A stretch of 27,306 nt of DNA. It comes from a virus. The notes beneath the pieces were generated by a model that made no database searches, was not told the origin of the DNA, and saw only the letters and a list, made by a program, of their open reading frames with translations. The stretch covers positions 1 through 27,306 of IMG/VR virus record IMGVR_UViG_3300027996_002619; one strand, written 5' to 3'. A program made the translations under genes and the position numbers. Below, one piece after another: positions 22,295 to 27,306 of this stretch. Every line of letters begins with the position of its first letter. The first letter of the stretch is position 1.

Positions 22295-24212
22295 TTATTT
22301 TAATCTCCGAATTTTGTTGTAAATCCATAATAACCCTTTTCACGGCCAAGGTGGATTCCAGTAAAATGCTCTCTTCGTTTCCGTAATTAGGTCGCTCGTT
22401 CTCGTAAATACCACGAGACAAGCTCATCATATCCATCATGCCAGGAATTAACTCTCTCTGGCTGGGAATAGCTATGCTCTTATAAGCCTGTGGGCGGCCA
22501 TTTCGTCCGTCGCCGCCTCGGAGCTTTTTATTTACATATTTTTTCCCTCTTGATGATGATTTGAGTGATTTTTCAGAATATTTCTGGCCATGATCATTTC
22601 TCTTGGCCGGGGCGTCCAGAAGAGGGGATTCCTCCGCTTCCTCGCCGGCTGGCTCTTCTCCTCCGAGGTCGAATTCTTCTTCTCCTCCGAGGTCGAATTC
22701 TTCTTCTCCCCCCATATCAAGGTCGCCGCCTCCGGAGGCTCCGAGGCCTTCTTCTGCAACCTCTTCTGCTGCTGCTGCGAGGGCTGCTTCGTACTTCCTA
22801 TCGTGAAACATTTCACGTTGATTTCTGACGAATTCCTCATCTGACAAATCAAAAATGTTTTGAGCTATCCAGCGTCTACTAAAGAAATTCTCTGTGGCGC
22901 CGCCGGCGATATCAAATTTTGTCTTCCAATGCTCCAGTTCCTGCAATTCAGCGATTTTTGAAGGATTATTGAGATTAAGTCTGAAACTAACTAAGTCGTC
23001 ACCTCGAAACCCCAAAGTATATAAATGCACAATACCTATTTTTTCCAGTTCCGTGATAGCGGAGCGCTGGAGCCTCTGGATTGTTCTCGCAAAGCGGATA
23101 TCCTTCTGAGCCAGAGTGTTTTTATCTTCTACAGCAGCATCAGAGTCGCTCGATAAATAAGAGGAAGGTATCTTTAGGGCAGAAAACATCTTGTCTCTCA
23201 AATATTTTACATCGTCAATATCTCCAGTGAACTGTCCGCCTTGAAGCGTGTCTATCTTTGATGATTCTCCCCCTCTTATCGGTATGAAATAATCTTCCTC
23301 GACAGATAGCGGATTATAGCGGAGGTCGACGCGGCCAGTATTTGCATCGACTACCTGATTCCTCTTCATCGATGTTATTGTTTTTTGTACAAAGTTTTCA
23401 ACGTCTTGTGGGGCGATATTTCCAACATCAATATAAAAAACTCTCCGCTCTGATGATCGGACGATGCGATATGCCATCATAGCGTCTTCCATCAGAACCA
23501 ATTGGCGCCAAATGCGGCGGCCGGCGTCCAAAACAGAGGTACCATAAGGAGTATTCTTGTCATTTCCCAGGATCCTAAAGTGTGCCACTTGCCAGTTCTC
23601 GAAAGTCATGCCGCCGGCGTTCCATTGATATTGAATGTAGTTTGGATTTGTTGGATCCTCCCCCTCCATCCTCTCGATTTCCCTAAGTGGCAGCGGTATA
23701 ACAGATTTGACACCGAGTCTCTCGTCAATATCCATATATAATATTACATCGCCATATTTGCACATCGAGCGGCACCAACCAAACAGATTATGATTGACGT
23801 TGAGGACATTATCATAGAGAGATCGTAAAATCGCTTTTATTTCCTCGTTCGAGCATTGAATTGATAACATTGGAGTCAGTGCCGTGTGTGTGGTCATCTC
23901 ATCAGCATATATATCCAAAGCAGAAGCTATTTCCGGCATATATTCCATCTGTTCGTAGTCAACATAGCGTTCGGCACGATTTTGCTGCGCCATTATTTTC
24001 GAATGCATGATGTCGAATGGACTATATTCAGATTTCTTAAATTGTTGGCCGGATGCCGACTTAAATTGGGTCGCATATTTATCCAGAGACGTCCTGCGAA
24101 TCTTGCGATTCATTTGGGTTCTCCAGTTCACGATCGGACCAGAGAATAATCTCGTCAATCTCCTAAAGAGTTCTGATTGTGGATTATTTGGATTTTTAGT
24201 TTTATCGGCCAT
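22278..24212 (-). CDS. 20: Portal protein, T4 gp20-like
   Basis: The 644-residue protein has the gp20 pattern: RAERYVDYEQMEYMPEIASA followed by LDIYADEMTTH (the conserved helical wing), NLFGWCRSMCKYGDVILYMD, WQVAHFRI, GTSVLDAGRRIWRQLVLMED and YRIVRSSERRVFYIDVGNI. Then come FIPIRGGESSKIDTLQGGQ and KMFSALKIPSSYL with TLAQKDIRFARTIQRLQ, the stem and crown region near the channel. The C-terminal ~140 residues add an acidic Gly/Glu-rich stretch with an 8-residue repeat (DLGGEEEF) and a basic stretch (KSSSRGKKYVNKKLRG). Twelve copies would form the head vertex through which DNA is packaged. It starts 3 nt after the terminase stop, ribosome binding site AAAGGA. T4 has tail sheath and tube genes between 17 and 20; they are absent here. 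Confidence 0.92.
   Translation of the reverse strand: MADKTKNPNNPQSELFRRLTRLFSGPIVNWRTQMNRKIRRTSLDKYATQFKSASGQQFKKSEYSPFDIMHSKIMAQQNRAERYVDYEQMEYMPEIASALDIYADEMTTHTALTPMLSIQCSNEEIKAILRSLYDNVLNVNHNLFGWCRSMCKYGDVILYMDIDERLGVKSVIPLPLREIERMEGEDPTNPNYIQYQWNAGGMTFENWQVAHFRILGNDKNTPYGTSVLDAGRRIWRQLVLMEDAMMAYRIVRSSERRVFYIDVGNIAPQDVENFVQKTITSMKRNQVVDANTGRVDLRYNPLSVEEDYFIPIRGGESSKIDTLQGGQFTGDIDDVKYLRDKMFSALKIPSSYLSSDSDAAVEDKNTLAQKDIRFARTIQRLQRSAITELEKIGIVHLYTLGFRGDDLVSFRLNLNNPSKIAELQELEHWKTKFDIAGGATENFFSRRWIAQNIFDLSDEEFVRNQREMFHDRKYEAALAAAAEEVAEEGLGASGGGDLDMGGEEEFDLGGEEEFDLGGEEPAGEEAEESPLLDAPAKRNDHGQKYSEKSLKSSSRGKKYVNKKLRGGDGRNGRPQAYKSIAIPSQRELIPGMMDMMSLSRGIYENERPNYGNEESILLESTLAVKRVIMDLQQNSEIKINEDET
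22661..22708 (-). repeat. 24-bp tandem repeat in the portal C-terminus
   Basis: ctccgaggtcgaattcttct occurs at 22661 and again at 22685, giving exact 24-bp units that encode acidic repeats of Asp-Leu-Gly-Gly-Glu-Glu-Glu-Phe. A degenerate third unit (DMGGEEEF) lies at the low-DNA-identity flank. Confidence 0.8.
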
Positions 24213-24215
24213 TAT

Positions 24216-25805
24216 CTATCCTTTGATTAACCAAGAATATTTCTTATACTCTTCTGCTGTTTTAAACATCTTTTCTTCAAACACTTCTTTTCTCTTATAT
24301 CCTTCCATTCCTGGAACTGTTGTGTTTATTTTCGTGTCGACTTTTACTATCGAACTCAAACACGCCTTCTTATATTCTATCTCTCTCTTGTTGACACCTA
24401 GTGCTGTATCCCTTACCCAACAGGCGATTGCTAATGCCATGATTAAATCATCATTATATCCTCGCATTGCTTGTGGCTTTCCATTATGCCAAATAAAAGT
24501 TCGTAATTCATTAGAAAAACGAACCGAATATACTTTAATTAGTTTGTTTCTGATGAATTCTTCTAATTTTGCTATAATAAGGGGTCTTGTCTTCGTGGAG
24601 GTAGTGAAACCGGGAACTGCGGAGTTGTTAGTCTCCCCCTGGTACGATTCTACATACTCATGTGTGCCTTTTATGGAATAGTATAAGTTTGGGTACTGTA
24701 GATCCGCCAATTTCTCCAAAACAGAGATTCCGATTCCCACATTCTCTACCACCAACAAGCAATTACCATATTCTTTTCCGGCTGAAGTCAGAATTGTAGA
24801 GTACATGTCAAGGTTTGGTTTTCCCTGGTATTCTGCCACAATTTCCATAGTTTCCAATTTTATTATATGAAAAACTGAATAATCGGCACCATCACCCCTA
24901 GCTACGTCAGCCACCAATAGATAGGTGCAATCCGCCTGGTATTCTTCCCAGATCCACATGTTCCTATCAAATCCGGTCCTATATTTGGGATCGCAAACAC
25001 AGGATTCTATCCAAGCAATATCATCAGGGTGGATTACACTCTCCCCAGAAGTATTAAAGTTACACTCTAATTCTTGAGCTATCTCTCTGCGAGACATATT
25101 CCTAGTCTCTTTCTGAAACCAAGCCTGATCTCGATCAGGATGTACATCCCAAGGAAGATTGACAGGGTGAAAATCGTTTGATGTTTCTATTGCCTCAATA
25201 TATACCTTGTGAAACCAATTTCCAACTCCGTTTGGCGTTGACAAAGCTATACACCTACCCCCAGTAGAGATCGTAGGATACAAACCGGCCCATAACTCGC
25301 CCAGATTGTCAATGTGGGCGGCCTCGTCGAGTACTAAAAGGGACAGTGCTTCAGAACGGCCGGCATCACCCGAAGTGGATGCCGCTTTAATTTGAGACCC
25401 GTTTGAAAGCTCAAATGAAGTTCTGTTATCAATTGAAATATTAGATATAACGATCCATTCAGGGAGATTTTTTAGAATGGCTTTTACCTTTTTTACTAGG
25501 TTTGCTGCAGTTGCAAACTTGGTGGCCATTACGAGGATGTTCTTATCTCGATGAAATAGCATTAGCCACACAATATATGCGGCCACTATAGTAGAGATAC
25601 CCAACTGGCGCGCCTTCAATATAACGCTGAAGCGATAGTCATTAAAGTCCGACAACAAATCCGTCTGGTAGGGATATGTCTTGAACGGTATCAGGCCCTG
25701 GAGTGGGTGAGATATTCTTGCATAATTATTGGTAAAATAAACCGGGTCTTTACCACACTTTAAAATTTCTGCTACTATCTCTTTCTTTGATAATGTATAC
25801 GACAT
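24216..25805 (-). CDS. 17: Terminase large subunit, T4 gp17-like
   Basis: The 529-residue protein has both terminase domains. In the ATPase, FKTYPYQTDLL is the adenine-binding (Q) motif region, and the Walker A variant KARQLGIST lies at 64-72. Walker B LLVLDEA (156-162) carries the catalytic Glu161, and the coupling motif ALSTPNG is at 187-193. In the nuclease, LLVADVARGDGADYS (296-310) supplies Asp300, LVVENVGIGI (351-360) supplies Glu354, and GYNDDLIMALAIACW (449-463) carries the final acidic pair. It translocates DNA into the prohead through the portal and cuts the concatemer. Length is a little under T4 gp17 (610 aa). Its ATG abuts the stop of the 172-aa gene. No small-terminase family was recognised beside it. 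Confidence 0.95.
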   Translation of the reverse strand: MSYTLSKKEIVAEILKCGKDPVYFTNNYARISHPLQGLIPFKTYPYQTDLLSDFNDYRFSVILKARQLGISTIVAAYIVWLMLFHRDKNILVMATKFATAANLVKKVKAILKNLPEWIVISNISIDNRTSFELSNGSQIKAASTSGDAGRSEALSLLVLDEAAHIDNLGELWAGLYPTISTGGRCIALSTPNGVGNWFHKVYIEAIETSNDFHPVNLPWDVHPDRDQAWFQKETRNMSRREIAQELECNFNTSGESVIHPDDIAWIESCVCDPKYRTGFDRNMWIWEEYQADCTYLLVADVARGDGADYSVFHIIKLETMEIVAEYQGKPNLDMYSTILTSAGKEYGNCLLVVENVGIGISVLEKLADLQYPNLYYSIKGTHEYVESYQGETNNSAVPGFTTSTKTRPLIIAKLEEFIRNKLIKVYSVRFSNELRTFIWHNGKPQAMRGYNDDLIMALAIACWVRDTALGVNKREIEYKKACLSSIVKVDTKINTTVPGMEGYKRKEVFEEKMFKTAEEYKKYSWLIKG

Positions 25806-26324
25806 CTACTCACTTTTGTCGAAGGAGCCTTCATTCAAAAATTTCTGGTATCTCACTGCGATTGGGTCGATTATACCTTCGCCGAGAGTCTCAACAGATT
25901 TCATGCCGCCGATCTTAAACATTTTGTGTGCCATCACGAACGTTCTGACTCTTGATGTATTCTGAACGACGCAAACTGCCTCGCCTTGGGGATTTAGACT
26001 GAGGGATTTTCCGGTAATAACTTTGTATTCCTTCTTTAGAAAATCTGCGATTGCTGCAAGGCGTCTTTCACACTCCTCTTCGAATCCATTGGCATACACA
26101 TCAGACAGCCTGACATTTGCTTCATAGTTAACTTGGAGCATATCTCCGATTATCTTTACACCGAAGCCGTCGGAAACGCGCGAATCCGTTATAGCACACC
26201 CTTCTTCACGAGAAAGACCGATCTTTTTAGGATCACCGGTGACAAATCGTTCGTCATGGGCGCCGTCATATGCGTTTGCTGCAGCTTGTGTAATTCCTTG
26301 AATAATTTCTAGTGTTGTAGCCAT
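25806..26324 (-). CDS. Unidentified protein upstream of terminase, 172 aa
   Basis: The protein is mixed alpha/beta: MATTLEIIQGITQAAANAYD, DGFGVKIIGDMLQVNYEANV, ANGFEEECERRLAAIADFLK, KVITGKSLSLNPQGEAVCVV, then RVRTFVMAHKMFKIGG and a helical C-terminus. It lies exactly where T4 has the small terminase gene 16 and is close in size (164 aa). However, I see neither the coiled-coil core nor a DNA-binding motif typical of small terminases, so I do not assign it. Its stop abuts the terminase ATG. Confidence 0.6.
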   Translation of the reverse strand: MATTLEIIQGITQAAANAYDGAHDERFVTGDPKKIGLSREEGCAITDSRVSDGFGVKIIGDMLQVNYEANVRLSDVYANGFEEECERRLAAIADFLKKEYKVITGKSLSLNPQGEAVCVVQNTSRVRTFVMAHKMFKIGGMKSVETLGEGIIDPIAVRYQKFLNEGSFDKSE

Positions 26325-26708
26325 TTATTTTTCCTCTTTTGGGCGCCATCCGGATTTCCATCTTTCTTCGCGGCCCTCTACCCATTGAATGTAGCATTTA
26401 AAACAACAATCAAACTTTGTCATGTATACGTCGTCTCTCAACTCAAAAGAATAAGAATGACATGTCGGACAAATTCGATTGCTATCTTTAGTAAATAGTT
26501 TTTTAGATATTAAAAATCCATCAACTTCTATTTTTTCAGTTTTTTCTCGAATTTCCTTCTCTTTCTCGTAGAGAGCTTTGGACTGTTTTTGATATTCCTT
26601 CTCTTTTTCATCGTTCCAATCTGCTTGGGGGTGCTTGATCGCTTCTTTTCCATATTTCTTGGAAATAGCGACTTCATACTTCGCAATATCATTTAAACTT
26701 TTCTTCAT
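26325..26708 (-). CDS. Small zinc-finger-like protein, 127 aa
   Basis: The N-terminal half is a charged helix (DWNDEKEKEYQKQSKALYEK, KEIREKTEK). The C-terminal half has paired Cys motifs: C80-P-T-C83 and, about 18 residues later, C101-C102-F-K-C105, likely one zinc-ribbon site. It is followed by an aromatic/basic tail (YIQWVEGREERWKSGWRP). Such small Cys4 proteins recur near phage terminase genes, but no specific family is recognised. The start overlaps the previous stop (ATGA, 26705-26708). Confidence 0.6.
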   Translation of the reverse strand: MKKSLNDIAKYEVAISKKYGKEAIKHPQADWNDEKEKEYQKQSKALYEKEKEIREKTEKIEVDGFLISKKLFTKDSNRICPTCHSYSFELRDDVYMTKFDCCFKCYIQWVEGREERWKSGWRPKEEK

Positions 26709-27139
26709 TTGTTCACCGCATGTACAATCGCGACAGTGGAGGCGGCGCCGGCCACAAAACCACCGATTATTCCCCAGATCATAGCATTTGATCCAGGTTT
26801 TTTCGCAATAATCTTATTTAATTGTTCGATTTCTGTGTTTTTCAACTCCAAAGTCGTCTCGTACCTCTCTTTCTGGGTATCCAGGGTTATTTGAAGCTGG
26901 TCTAGTTTCAAGTTAAATTCTCTTTCTTGCTTTGAGAGTTCAAATCCGAGCTTTAAATCATATTCTTCTTTCAAAAATTTATTATTTGCCAACAATCTGG
27001 CTGTTGCCTCTGGATCGAACAAAGTGCCGACGAACGGAGATGGTTCATCTTCCTGGACAAATGTGAATTTACCCTCTCCTGCTGAGGCTGTGTTCACAGA
27101 AGTTGCAAAGAGTACCAAAAATATTATTTTATTCAACAT
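26705..27139 (-). CDS. Secreted/anchored coiled-coil protein with C-terminal membrane segment
   Basis: From the ATG at 27139 the protein has 144 residues; a TTG at 27151 would add four. Residues 1-20 form a signal peptide (MLNKIIFLVLFATSVNTASA) with likely cleavage before GEG and no lipobox. PSPFVGTLFDPEATARLLAN (34-53) precedes a long coiled coil (KQEREFNLKLDQLQITLDTQ, to ~110). AMIWGIIGGFVAGAASTVAI is a C-terminal membrane span with a 4-residue tail. Signal peptide, periplasmic coiled coil and membrane span recall phage spanins, which fuse inner and outer membranes at lysis. However, the orientation differs from classical i-spanin/o-spanin pairs and no partner lipoprotein is visible, so this is a guess. 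It overlaps the upstream gene by 11 nt. No clear ribosome binding site. Confidence 0.6.
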   Translation of the reverse strand: MLNKIIFLVLFATSVNTASAGEGKFTFVQEDEPSPFVGTLFDPEATARLLANNKFLKEEYDLKLGFELSKQEREFNLKLDQLQITLDTQKERYETTLELKNTEIEQLNKIIAKKPGSNAMIWGIIGGFVAGAASTVAIVHAVNK

Positions 27140-27306
27140 ATTCAAATCCAAATTGTTCTTCTATCTCTCTTGCTAGTTTTTCTGGCTGCAGCGCAAAGTC
27201 TCGGATATATTCTTCGATATCCTCCTCTTTATTTCTTTGAAGATTTTTTATTTCTTCCTCATATTTTCTCGTCAATTCAACTAGTTCACGCTCATAAGCA
27301 GCAATT
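27129..27306 (-). CDS. Partial coiled-coil protein, C-terminal 58 residues
   Basis: A frame open from the right edge encodes YERELVELTRKYEEEIKNLQ, then NKEEDIEEYIRDFALQPEKL, ending EEQFGFEYVE and TAA at 27129-27131. The visible part is a charged coiled coil. It continues upstream beyond the window, so function cannot be judged. Its end overlaps the start of the signal-peptide protein, showing that the operon extends to the right. Confidence 0.65.
   Translation of the reverse strand, partial: IAAYERELVELTRKYEEEIKNLQRNKEEDIEEYIRDFALQPEKLAREIEEQFGFEYVE

Noticed and set aside
25806-26324. Calling the 172-aa gene a small terminase (gp16) from position and size
   Set aside because: No DNA-binding motif or coiled-coil oligomerisation core is visible, so position alone is not enough.

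Overview
The window is a piece of a tailed-phage genome. It comes from a contractile-tail (myovirus) phage distantly related to T4. Every gene I can support lies on the minus strand, so the genes read from high to low coordinates. They are packed with 1-4 nt overlaps (ATGA, TAATG, GTGA) or a few bases between them, and most have clear Shine-Dalgarno sites. The T4-type set recognised from motifs is: large terminase (gp17), portal (gp20), prohead protease (gp21), scaffold (gp22), major capsid protein (gp23) and the neck proteins gp13, gp15 and gp14. The style and the many small orphan virion genes resemble uncultured marine myoviruses. The host cannot be fixed from the sequence, although the stress genes at the left end are typical of proteobacteria.

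Layout in transcription order. 27306-25806: the end of an unknown coiled-coil gene, a secreted or anchored small protein with signal peptide, coiled coil and C-terminal membrane segment, a zinc-finger-like protein and an orphan. 25805-19937: terminase, portal, two orphans, a small Cys-containing membrane protein, a 17-codon micro-ORF with a perfect ribosome binding site, and the prohead protease. 19935-12222: two prohead or virion orphans, then a block of fibre genes (1457 and 272 aa), a possible 27-aa peptide, a 185-aa protein, a ribosomal protein bS21-like gene and a small virion protein. 12117-9405: scaffold and major capsid protein, closed by a terminator hairpin at 9349-9371. 9305-6334: three neck genes (gp13-, gp15- and gp14-like).

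6337-1898 is the most unusual part. It is a three-gene cassette encoding YeaH (VWA domain, DUF444), SpoVR and PrkA (AAA+ ATPase/kinase). In bacteria this trio is linked to stationary phase, nitrogen starvation or sporulation. Here it is joined to the last neck gene by an ATGA overlap and ends at a hairpin terminator (1840-1870). The cassette therefore looks like part of the late structural operon.

1700-1 is a large fibre/adhesin gene that runs off the left edge. It carries an internal, in-frame start with a strong ribosome binding site at codon 443, so it may make two products.

Four gaps between the fibre, bS21-like and scaffold genes share a 9-10 bp element. It reads ACTATTTAT(A/C) in the gene direction and is the exact reverse complement of the T4 late-promoter core TATAAATA (or ATAAATA) plus GT. 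It is the best candidate regulatory element in the window, but its orientation is unresolved.
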